DNA of 34,518 nt from Parapedobacter koreensis (GTDB taxonomy: Bacteria; Bacteroidota; Bacteroidia; Sphingobacteriales; Sphingobacteriaceae): positions 1 to 34,518 of the forward strand of contig NZ_FNZR01000016.1 of the NCBI RefSeq assembly GCF_900109365.1. Direction: 5' to 3'. Shown one piece after another: positions 1 through 7,586 of the stretch. Positions within the stretch are counted from its first letter, which is position 1, and each line of letters starts with the position of its first letter. The translations under genes were made by a program, and so were the position numbers. The notes under the pieces are model-generated. The model worked only from the letters and a program-made list of their open reading frames with translations, did not search any database and was not told the origin of the DNA.

Positions 1-498
1 ATGGCCAACGCGCTTGCGGGCACTGGGGTGATGTTTCCGTTTTTCGCGCCTTTGCTGGGGTGGCTTGGGGTGTTCATCACGGGTTCGGACACGTCAGCCA
101 ACGCGCTTTTCGGGAAGCTTCAGTCGACGACGGCGTCGTCCATCGGTGTTGACCCCGTGGTGACGGTGGGTGCCAATGTATCGGGGGGCGTTGTTGGGAA
201 GATGATTTCGCCGCAGTCGATAGCCGTTGCGGCGGGAGCGGGTGGTCTTATCGGCCGGGAGTCGGAGCTGTTCCGTTTCACGGTGAAGCACAGCTTCATC
301 ATGCTGCTGTTCATCTCGTTGCTGGTGCTGGCGCAGGCGTACGTGTTCACGTGGCTGATACCGGAGTACACGGCATCGGCGGGCGAGCAGGCGCATGCCG
401 CCTCGGGCGGTTCGGCGGGCTACCTGTACCTGGGGATAGTGGCCGCGGTGGTACTGGTCATTGCACTTCTGGTCGCCAGTACCAGAAAACACAGGTAG
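1..498 (+). CDS. LldP-family lactate/glycolate permease, C-terminal part (5' end outside window)
   Basis: This is the last 165 residues of an inner-membrane permease of the L-lactate permease family (LldP/LctP), which takes up lactate, glycolate and similar short hydroxyacids. The reading frame is open from the first base. The methionine at base 1 is internal, because it aligns with about residue 416 of the complete paralogue at 11955-13703. Visible hallmarks shared with that paralogue are the stretch [14 protein letters not shown], the stretch [18 protein letters not shown] and the closing hydrophobic segments followed by a basic tail ending STRKHR. Codon choice is rich in G- and C-ending codons, unlike the paralogue in the middle of the window but like the partial permease at the right edge. 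It is probably the terminal gene of an upstream module. Family assignment is firm; the substrate is not known. Confidence 0.93.
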   Translation: MANALAGTGVMFPFFAPLLGWLGVFITGSDTSANALFGKLQSTTASSIGVDPVVTVGANVSGGVVGKMISPQSIAVAAGAGGLIGRESELFRFTVKHSFIMLLFISLLVLAQAYVFTWLIPEYTASAGEQAHAASGGSAGYLYLGIVAAVVLVIALLVASTRKHR

Positions 499-592
499 TT
501 CACCTGCATAAGAAGGTCGGTAATGTGCCGTCATGCTAAATAGTATGTCGGGTTTATCGGGGTGTATTGTATTGGTTGTACTCAAAAAAACA

Positions 593-622
593 CTTGTCGG
601 TTAAAAAAAAACTGTATCTTAG
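593..622 (+). promoter_or_regulatory. Candidate Bacteroidota-type promoter for the first ECF sigma gene
   Basis: A CTTG at 593-596 is followed after 18 bases by TATCTTAG at 615-622. This resembles the Bacteroidota housekeeping promoter (TTG near -33 and TAnnTTTG near -7), with one mismatch in the -7 element and a slightly short spacer. It would place transcription start about 15-20 bases before the ATG at 647. The surrounding 499-646 gap is AT-rich and holds no gene. This is inferred from consensus only. Confidence 0.4.
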
Positions 623-646
623 TCTCGATCAATTATTACCAAGATT

Positions 647-1237
647 ATGCAAGCAAGGGTTTCAAATGTACCTGAGCTTTTTAAGAAGGTAGCTGGTGGA
701 GACGATGCTGCTTTCAAACAGGTGTATGAATACTTTTTTCCGAAAATCCACGCGTTTGCCCTCCGTGTACTTCACGATCATGAGCATGCGCAAGAAGTAG
801 CTCAGGAAGTCATGCTGGCTATTTGGCAAATGGGAAACCGGCTTGCCGATATCCGGAATCCAGATGCTTTCCTGAAAACATTATCCAAAAGGCGTACCAT
901 CGACGCTTGGCGGCGTTTGCAAATGGAACGAACGGCAGAACAGCTTATGCAAGCCAACTGGAAGGAAAGCGACGAGGAGACGGAGGAGCGCATCCTATTG
1001 AATGAAACCCGGCAAATCATCGAAGAGGCAATCCTTTTATTGCCACCCCAGCAGCGAACAGTTTATCAATTATGCCATCAGCAGGGAATGAAATATGAGG
1101 AAGCTGCCCGTCAACTGGACATTGCTCCAGGGACGGTTCAGGTACATATGAAGCTTGCTTTGAAGTTCCTGCGTTCATACCTGCAACAACGTATTGATGT
1201 AGCGGTATTATTGTTCGTCTTCAACCTGTCTTTGTAA
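647..1237 (+). CDS. ECF-type RNA polymerase sigma factor (FecI-like), module 1
   Basis: A 196-residue sigma-70 family protein of the extracytoplasmic-function class. Region 2 spans roughly residues 13-85 (it includes the HAQEVAQEVMLAIWQ segment, the usual core-binding and -10 recognition part). Region 4 spans roughly residues 125-180, with a helix-turn-helix in YEEAARQLDIAPGTVQVHM. The tail ends in a short hydrophobic stretch (VAVLLFVFNLSL), which is common in FecI-like sigma factors of this phylum. It is followed after about 100 bases by a FecR anti-sigma gene and then by SusC with an STN domain. It is therefore expected to be held by FecR and released when SusC is occupied, switching on module 1. 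The regulatory role is inferred from gene order and family knowledge. The ATG at 647 sits just behind a plausible promoter. Confidence 0.93.
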   Translation: MQARVSNVPELFKKVAGGDDAAFKQVYEYFFPKIHAFALRVLHDHEHAQEVAQEVMLAIWQMGNRLADIRNPDAFLKTLSKRRTIDAWRRLQMERTAEQLMQANWKESDEETEERILLNETRQIIEEAILLLPPQQRTVYQLCHQQGMKYEEAARQLDIAPGTVQVHMKLALKFLRSYLQQRIDVAVLLFVFNLSL

Positions 1238-1277
1238 TTTAATTTGCGTTAAATCAGCTTTTTGCAAAATTTTTGTT

Positions 1278-1296
1278 TTTTCGATTACCTCGAAAA
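1278..1296 (+). other. Short inverted repeat between sigma and FecR genes
   Basis: TTTTCGA and TCGAAAA form a perfect 7-base stem around a 5-base loop, in the 103-base gap between the sigma gene and FecR. It lacks a following T-run, so it does not look like a standard terminator. It could be a regulatory hairpin or a chance AT-rich palindrome. Confidence 0.25.
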
Positions 1297-1340
1297 TTGA
1301 TTCCATTCGACATACCTATAAGTTGCACCAAATAAAAAGG

Positions 1341-2474
1341 ATGGATCAGGAACGATTGATATACTTGTACCAAAAGTACCAAGCTAAGCAGCTTACGGAA
1401 GCAGAGCGCGAAGAATGGGAAGCCGCTGTGCTTGACCTTTCGCAAGACGAAGCCATCCAGCGCCTTATCGATCCCGAGTGGCGACAAGCGGAGGAAGCTC
1501 CCACAGCACTCCATCCGGACGAGTATGAGCGCATTTACCATTATATCATCAGCCATGCGCAGCAGCGCAATACGCATAATCGATTCCGCAATTGGGTGCC
1601 ATATGCTGCTGCGCTGATTTTTGCATTGGGTCTCGGATTTTTCTTTTTGGACAACGACCCAAAAATTGAAAAACAACAAATTGCCCAAACGGATATCTTG
1701 CCCGGCGGTAATAAGGCCATACTGACACTGGCAGATGGGCGTACAATCGATCTAAGCGCTGCACAATCCGGGATAATTGTCGGGGATCAGATTACCTATG
1801 AGAATGGCGATATGGTTGCCGCAATAGCTGATGGTGTCCCAATTAATAATAATCTTCAGCTTGCAACGCCTAAAGGAGGAACCTATCAAGTGACGCTTCC
1901 AGACAGTACAAAGGTGTGGCTCAATGCTGAATCTACATTGCAATACCCGGTTCAGTTTGCAAGTGACAAACGCGAAGTCTCCTTAACGGGAGAAGGATAT
2001 TTTGAGGTAGCCAAAGATAGTAAACGCCCTTTTTTGGTGTCGACTGCCGGTCAAAATGTAGAAGTATTGGGTACCCAATTCAATGTAACGGCTTATCCAA
2101 ACGAACCGTTGACGAAAACCACGTTGGTTGAAGGACGGGTTAAAGTTTCCAATAGGCGATCCGGGGTTGTGCATGTGCTAAAACCTGGCCAACAAGGGAT
2201 TGCGGCAGGAATGGATACGCATGTGAAAGACGTAATGGCCACACAATTTACCGCTTGGAAAGACGGCTACTTTAGCTTTGCAGAGACGCCATTTCCCGAA
2301 GTCTTGGAACAATTGGCGAGGTGGTACGACATCGAAATCGTATATCGCCAAACACCGCATCAAACATTCAGCGGAAAAATGAAACGGAATGCACAGCTTC
2401 TCAGCGTTTTGGACTTTTTCGAAGGATCGGGTATCCAATTCCAATTGGAAGGGCGCAAACTAATTATTAAATAA
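1341..2474 (+). CDS. FecR-type anti-sigma factor / transmembrane sensor, module 1
   Basis: A 377-residue single-pass inner-membrane regulator. The cytoplasmic N-terminus (about residues 1-84, starting MDQERLIYLYQKY) would hold the sigma factor. One membrane helix follows from W85 to about residue 104. The periplasmic part has the LPGGNKAILTLADGR motif, a FecR domain (about residues 180-285, with LNAESTLQYPV and VLGTQFNVTAYP), and a C-terminal DUF4974-like domain (about 305-377) that resembles the STN fold and is expected to contact the STN domain of SusC. The upstream TTG at 1323 would add only six residues. The ATG at 1341 was chosen because the family usually starts this way. It lies directly between the sigma gene and susC. 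Its role in cell-surface signalling is inferred from the FecIRA paradigm. Confidence 0.92.
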   Translation: MDQERLIYLYQKYQAKQLTEAEREEWEAAVLDLSQDEAIQRLIDPEWRQAEEAPTALHPDEYERIYHYIISHAQQRNTHNRFRNWVPYAAALIFALGLGFFFLDNDPKIEKQQIAQTDILPGGNKAILTLADGRTIDLSAAQSGIIVGDQITYENGDMVAAIADGVPINNNLQLATPKGGTYQVTLPDSTKVWLNAESTLQYPVQFASDKREVSLTGEGYFEVAKDSKRPFLVSTAGQNVEVLGTQFNVTAYPNEPLTKTTLVEGRVKVSNRRSGVVHVLKPGQQGIAAGMDTHVKDVMATQFTAWKDGYFSFAETPFPEVLEQLARWYDIEIVYRQTPHQTFSGKMKRNAQLLSVLDFFEGSGIQFQLEGRKLIIK

Positions 2475-2547
2475 GATAACCAATAACTATTTATAAACTT
2501 AAAACAACAAAAAATTATGAGCGGATAAAAAAAGGATAGCTAACAAA

Positions 2548-2635
2548 GCAGAGAGGTGATGACAGCACCTCCCTGCGGTGTTCAGATTAAAGATTATAAA
2601 CTGAAATTGATAACCGGATTATAAGTATATAATCC
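2548..2635 (+). promoter_or_regulatory. Two-hairpin 5' leader upstream of susC (copy 1)
   Basis: The 177-base gap between FecR and SusC holds two inverted repeats. Hairpin A is 2548-2576: arms GCAGAGAGGTG and CACCTCCCTGC, one A-C mismatch, 7-base loop. Hairpin B is 2616-2635: arms GGATTATA and TATAATCC, perfect, 4-base loop. Exactly 16 bases separate hairpin B from the SusC ATG. Neither hairpin is followed by a T-run, so they are not typical terminators. A matching pair lies before the second susC at 24155-24240, with the same loop sizes and the same 16-base spacing. This implies a conserved structured leader acting on transcription or translation of susC. Its function is inferred. Confidence 0.6.
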
Positions 2636-2651
2636 AAACCAGACAAAGTTA

Positions 2652-5600
2652 ATGAAAAATTATCTTTTGTTGCGTTGGGGAATGCTCTTACCCAACGTAA
2701 TTAACCGATTATTCCTCGTCATGCGATTTACGGCGATATTTTTATTGTTGGGAACAATGCATCTGAGCGGAAAGACGTTGTCACAAACCATCACACTTAA
2801 TGTGCAAAATACCGGCTTAAAGCAGGTTTTTGCCCGAGTAGAACAACAGACTGGATACGCTGTGCTTTATAGTGATGAGGTAGTGTCAGGAATTAAACCT
2901 GTAAGCGTAAACGTTACTGAAATGCCATTGGAAGTGTTTTTAAGAAAGGTATTATCTCCGGTTTTCCTTACTTATCGCATAGATGGCACGAGTATATTTA
3001 TCAAGCCGAGCAATAAGCTGCCCAGCAGCTCACAAAAACTTAAGCTCGTTGTTCCGTCATTGCAACAGCGTTCGATCACCGGGAGCGTGACTGGCGGTCA
3101 AGAAGTGCCATTGGAAGGCGCATCCGTAAACATTAAGGGAAGCCAAGTAGGCACGACTACAAATCGTGAAGGCAGGTTTACGCTGAATGTCCCCAATGCC
3201 AATGTCACGTTGGTGATTTCCTACATCGGCTATCTATCGCAAGAGGTATCGTTGAATGGCCGCACTACTGTTGAAGTCGTATTGCAGCCCGATGACACGG
3301 AATTGGAAGAAATTGTAGTGGTAGGCTATGGAACCGTAAGGAGAAAAGATCTGACGGGATCCGTAGGTTCCGTAGGTGCAGACGCCATCAGAGATCTGGC
3401 GGTCTCCAGGGTTGACCAAGCATTGCTGGGGAAAGTCCCGGGCGTACAGGTCTCACCGGTAACAGGGGAGCCTGGCGGTGCACCACAAATCCGAATCCGT
3501 GGGATCGGAAGCATATCGGCGGCTGGGGGGCCGTTGTATGTAGTCGATGGGTTTCCCATAGACAACATACAAGCATTGAATCCAAACGACATCGAAACCA
3601 TAGATATCCTGAAGGATGCATCAGCCACAGCCATTTATGGATCCCGAGGTTCCAACGGCGTGGTCATCATCAACACGAAGCGTGGCAAAACCGGCAAGCC
3701 AGTGATTTCGTTTGACACCTACTTTGGGTACCAGCAGGTCTCTAAACTGCCCGAATTCATGAATGCCAGGCAACAAGCGGAGTACTATTTTGACGGTGTG
3801 AGAAATGAGAATATCGATAATGGATATGATGTTTCCGGACCTGTAGATACGTGGCAACTCAAAGTGCCACAAACAATATTGGATGTGTTGGAGGGACGCA
3901 ATGCAAATGATGTGAGCGCGCTCGATGCCGTGTTGCGTACGGCCCCTCAACAACAATATCAATTGGCCGTCACCGGGGGGACAGAAAGCATAAAATATGC
4001 CATCAGTGGCGAATACATGAACCAAGAGGGGATTATTTTAAACAGCAATTTCGACCGCTATTCACTTAGGGCCAATTTTGACACCAAGCTTTCGGAACGA
4101 TTGTCCTTGAAAATGAACCTGAATGCTTCAATGACCGACGAAAATAGGATTACTGCAAGTGGTGGCGGTGGCGGCAGCAACGAAGGGGTAATTGCACAAG
4201 CGACCTCTGCCCAGCCCTATTACCCCCTGTATAATCCGGACGGGACCTATTTTGAGTATAATAACATCGACGCATCTACAGTCCTTTTTAATCCCGTCGC
4301 TGTGGCTAATGAAATCCAAAGCAAACGGCAGTTAACGCGGTTTTTGGGCAATTTGGTCGCGGAATATGAAATCGTGGAAGGATTGAGGTTGAATGTGCTA
4401 CTGGGAGCGACCTCTGGAAATACCAAAGGCATGTATTTTCGGCCGAGACTCCCTGCATTGTTGAATAATCCGGCATTGGGTAGGGACGAGGCGAGAACGC
4501 AGTTGAATTGGCTGACTGAAACGACGCTGAATTACGACAAAAGCTTTGGCCAACATAACCTATCACTTTTGGGCGGCTATACCACACAAAAAGAAGTTTT
4601 TCGGATGAATTCGCTTTCCAGCAACAACTACCCGAACAACTTGGTGCCGTCATTGAGTGCGGTGAGTGGCATCATTACCGAAGGTACCTCCGAATTGGGC
4701 GAATGGTCGATTCTTTCTTATTTGGCCCGTGTGAACTACAATTTTGCCAGTAAATATTACATTACGGCGTCTGTGCGAACTGACGGTTCGTCCCGGTTTG
4801 GAGCGAATAGAAAATACGGCGTTTTCCCATCAACCGCATTGGCTTGGCGGATATCGGAAGAAGCGTTTTTAAACGATGCGGCTTTTCTTAATGAACTCAA
4901 ACTCCGTGTAAGCTATGGGCGGACCGGCAACAACAACATCGGGAATTATGAACACTATGCAACCATCGATTATGAGAAATATAACTTAGGGAATGGTGAA
5001 CCGATTGCTGGTTTTGGACAGGCAAGGCTGGCCAATCCCAACCTGACATGGGAAAAGCAACAGTCGTTTAACGTTGGTATGGATGTGTCTGTATTCAATA
5101 ACCGCTTAAATCTGACCGTCGATCATTTTATCTCTACCAATACCGACCTGCTACTTAGCGTAAATATCCCGGGCATCACTGGGTTCAATACCGCTTTGCA
5201 AAATATTGGAGAAGTGAGGAATAGGGGTTGGGAGTTTGTCTTGGGGACTGTAAACGTCGATAAGGCATTTCGGTGGTCTACCGATTTCAACATTTCCAAT
5301 TACCGCAATGAAGTACTGAAACTTGGACCCACAGGCGATCCGATATTTTCATCTCGACACATCACCATGATTGGCCAGCCCATTGGTATGTTTTATGGGT
5401 TTTTAGTAGATGGTATCTACCAGAGCCAAGCTGAAGTAGATGCCGGACCTATCTATAATCCGGGTGCGCCAGATCGGTCGCGGCCAGGCGATATACGGTT
5501 TGTCGATATCAGCGGTCCTGATGGAGTACCGGACGGCATCATCGACAATAGCGATAGGACCATCATGGGATCCCCCTATCCGGATTTTTATTATGGCATG

Positions 5601-6083
5601 ACCAACAACTTTTCCTATAAGAACTTCGGGTTGACCGTCAATCTTCAGGGATCCAAAGGAAATCAGCTCCATAGTGAAGCTAATGTAATCCGGCTCTTGA
5701 CGAGGTCGCGGAGTAGGACATTGATCTCACAACTTGACTACTGGAAATCGGAGAGTGAGCCTGGTGATGGTGTGACACCGAGGCCTAACAATGCGCCAAC
5801 AGGAGGGATACGATTGTCTAATGCACGGTATTTGGATTCGGGAACTTACCTCCGTATCAATAACATAACACTGAATTATACATTCCCTGAAAGATTGATT
5901 AGTGGGTTGAAAATCAATTCGCTACGGGTGTATCTAAGCGCAACGAATCCATTTATATTCACAAAAAATACATCGTTTAATCCCGATGTAAGTAACAGTA
6001 CAAATGCATTGACCCCAGGTATCGACCAAAATAACTATCCGTTGCCGAAGAGTTATATGATTGGTCTCAATGCAGCTTTTTAA
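2652..6083 (+). CDS. SusC-like TonB-dependent outer-membrane transporter with STN signalling domain, module 1
   Basis: A 1143-residue outer-membrane receptor. In order it shows: an N-terminal extension and export signal (hydrophobic core about residues 24-40), an STN domain (about 46-118) for signalling to FecR, a carboxypeptidase-regulatory-like beta domain (about 140-215), the SusC plug with VVVGYGT at 222 and the RGSNGVVIINTKRGK motif, and then the long beta-barrel. SusC proteins form a lidded pair with SusD and import oligosaccharides or other ligands using TonB energy. The STN domain together with the upstream sigma/FecR pair marks it as a transducer as well as a transporter. The SusD gene follows after 22 bases. 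It is closely similar to the second SusC at 24257-27712, which suggests module duplication. The ligand cannot be read from sequence. Confidence 0.96.
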   Translation: MKNYLLLRWGMLLPNVINRLFLVMRFTAIFLLLGTMHLSGKTLSQTITLNVQNTGLKQVFARVEQQTGYAVLYSDEVVSGIKPVSVNVTEMPLEVFLRKVLSPVFLTYRIDGTSIFIKPSNKLPSSSQKLKLVVPSLQQRSITGSVTGGQEVPLEGASVNIKGSQVGTTTNREGRFTLNVPNANVTLVISYIGYLSQEVSLNGRTTVEVVLQPDDTELEEIVVVGYGTVRRKDLTGSVGSVGADAIRDLAVSRVDQALLGKVPGVQVSPVTGEPGGAPQIRIRGIGSISAAGGPLYVVDGFPIDNIQALNPNDIETIDILKDASATAIYGSRGSNGVVIINTKRGKTGKPVISFDTYFGYQQVSKLPEFMNARQQAEYYFDGVRNENIDNGYDVSGPVDTWQLKVPQTILDVLEGRNANDVSALDAVLRTAPQQQYQLAVTGGTESIKYAISGEYMNQEGIILNSNFDRYSLRANFDTKLSERLSLKMNLNASMTDENRITASGGGGGSNEGVIAQATSAQPYYPLYNPDGTYFEYNNIDASTVLFNPVAVANEIQSKRQLTRFLGNLVAEYEIVEGLRLNVLLGATSGNTKGMYFRPRLPALLNNPALGRDEARTQLNWLTETTLNYDKSFGQHNLSLLGGYTTQKEVFRMNSLSSNNYPNNLVPSLSAVSGIITEGTSELGEWSILSYLARVNYNFASKYYITASVRTDGSSRFGANRKYGVFPSTALAWRISEEAFLNDAAFLNELKLRVSYGRTGNNNIGNYEHYATIDYEKYNLGNGEPIAGFGQARLANPNLTWEKQQSFNVGMDVSVFNNRLNLTVDHFISTNTDLLLSVNIPGITGFNTALQNIGEVRNRGWEFVLGTVNVDKAFRWSTDFNISNYRNEVLKLGPTGDPIFSSRHITMIGQPIGMFYGFLVDGIYQSQAEVDAGPIYNPGAPDRSRPGDIRFVDISGPDGVPDGIIDNSDRTIMGSPYPDFYYGMTNNFSYKNFGLTVNLQGSKGNQLHSEANVIRLLTRSRSRTLISQLDYWKSESEPGDGVTPRPNNAPTGGIRLSNARYLDSGTYLRINNITLNYTFPERLISGLKINSLRVYLSATNPFIFTKNTSFNPDVSNSTNALTPGIDQNNYPLPKSYMIGLNAAF

Positions 6084-6105
6084 TGAACTATTAAGCATAA
6101 ACACG

Positions 6106-7563
6106 ATGAAGAGACTAGACATAATACAACGCGTTGCACTGCTAGTGGCATTGCCTATCGTGATGCAGTCCTGCAGTAATGATTTTATTGAGTTGCCACC
6201 GCAATCAACGGTAAGCATCGATGTCTTATATAAGACGGACAAAGATTTCCAGGACGCAGTCGTCAGTTGCTACCGTACCATGCAGCAACAGTATCAAAGT
6301 TTTTGGATTTTTGGCGATGTACGGGGCGACGACTCCGAGCAACAAGTGGTCAAAAATGACGCTTGGTACCTTTCCGATGCATTTATACTCGAAAGTGACA
6401 ACAACCTGATTCGCGATACATGGCGCAATTATTACCGCTTGATAAACCGGGCCAATACCATATTGGAACGCATTGAAGAGGCAGATCCGTCGGTTGTAAC
6501 CAATAAGGACAGGCATATCGGTGAATCACGGTTTCTGCGAGCACTGGCTTATTTCGACTTGGTCAGGATTTTTGGTCCTGTCCCGATTGTGACAAGGCCG
6601 ATTACGCCAGAAGAAGCCTATCAAATGAGCCGGGAGGATGTTGAGCGGATATATAACGAGGTGATCATACCGGATCTGTTGGATGCAGAAAACAAATTGC
6701 CTACCCAATACACCGGTGCCAATATTGGTAGGGCCACGAGCGGTGCTGCCAAATCAATGCTTGGCAAGGTTTACCTGACGATCCATGATTTTGCAAGTGC
6801 GGAAAGTAAACTCCAAGAGGTGACAACAATGGGGTATGCGCTGTTGGAGGATTACAATGCACTTTTCGACTACAGCAATGAGCACCACAGTGAGTATATT
6901 TTTGATATTGAGTACCAGGAAGGATTGGGGGATCAGGGAAGCGTTTTCACTAATAGGTTTATGCCCATCTCAGGGTTGATGAATGAATTTTATGGGGTGA
7001 CTGGTGTTGGTGTGGAGACGAATTCGCCCTCCGAGGAATTGATGGCGTTATTTGAAGACCACGATGCACGGAAGGATATTACGGTAGCGATTCGGGGTGG
7101 CTTCATCAATGATGAAGGGGAATTTGTCGCATTTCCGCAGGCCACGTCACAGACGTATACCAAAAAATACCTCACACCGGTCGCTATGAACAATGACAGC
7201 AGAGCAAACTGGAAGGTCACCCGCTACGCCGATGTGCTGTTGATGTACGCTGAAGCACTCAATGAAAACAATAAAACAACGGATGCATTGATCTACTTAA
7301 ACCAGATCAGGGAACGAGCTGGTGTTGCGGCCTATTCGGGACTATCCCAAGACGAAGCGCGGGAAAGGATATCTGATGAAAGGCGGTTGGAATTGTCATT
7401 TGAGGGGCATCGATGGTTTGATTTGGTTCGCACTGGGCGTGCTTTCGAGGTAATGGAGCCTTTCGGCATGAATGAATATATGACTGTTTTTCCGGTACCG
7501 CTGGAGCAAATACAGATTATAAACAATCAAGAGATTTTTCCACAAAACCCAGGGTATAATTAG
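6106..7563 (+). CDS. SusD/RagB-family surface ligand-binding lipoprotein, module 1
   Basis: A 485-residue SusD-family protein. The ATG at 6106 gives a clean lipoprotein signal peptide with lipobox MQSC and lipidated Cys23. The longer frame starting with TTG at 6061 would overlap susC and place 15 extra residues in front of the signal. Family hallmarks include FLRALAYFDLVRIFG in the TPR-like N-terminal part, RYADVLLMYAEALNENN, RRLELSFEGHRWFDLVRTGRA, and a C-terminus ending in NPGYN. It should cap the SusC barrel at the cell surface and capture the ligand. It lies 22 bases after susC and 23 bases before a secreted hydrolase, consistent with one transcript. No SusE/SusF-like accessory binding protein follows. 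Confidence 0.95.
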   Translation: MKRLDIIQRVALLVALPIVMQSCSNDFIELPPQSTVSIDVLYKTDKDFQDAVVSCYRTMQQQYQSFWIFGDVRGDDSEQQVVKNDAWYLSDAFILESDNNLIRDTWRNYYRLINRANTILERIEEADPSVVTNKDRHIGESRFLRALAYFDLVRIFGPVPIVTRPITPEEAYQMSREDVERIYNEVIIPDLLDAENKLPTQYTGANIGRATSGAAKSMLGKVYLTIHDFASAESKLQEVTTMGYALLEDYNALFDYSNEHHSEYIFDIEYQEGLGDQGSVFTNRFMPISGLMNEFYGVTGVGVETNSPSEELMALFEDHDARKDITVAIRGGFINDEGEFVAFPQATSQTYTKKYLTPVAMNNDSRANWKVTRYADVLLMYAEALNENNKTTDALIYLNQIRERAGVAAYSGLSQDEARERISDERRLELSFEGHRWFDLVRTGRAFEVMEPFGMNEYMTVFPVPLEQIQIINNQEIFPQNPGYN

Positions 7564-7586
7564 AAAAGCATATCAAAAACGGTATC

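Noticed and set aside
94-585. Long minus-strand open frame opposite the first permease
   Set aside because: It is the antisense shadow of a GC-ending coding frame. Its translation is rich in Arg, His and Pro with no domain pattern, and the + strand permease is certain.
2548-2576. Hairpin after FecR read as an intrinsic terminator
   Set aside because: No run of Ts follows the stem, and the same structure is kept before the second susC at the same distance from its ATG, pointing to a leader role instead.
6061-6105. TTG-started extension of the first SusD overlapping susC
   Set aside because: It would put 15 residues before a normal lipoprotein signal peptide. ATG 6106 gives a standard lipobox position.
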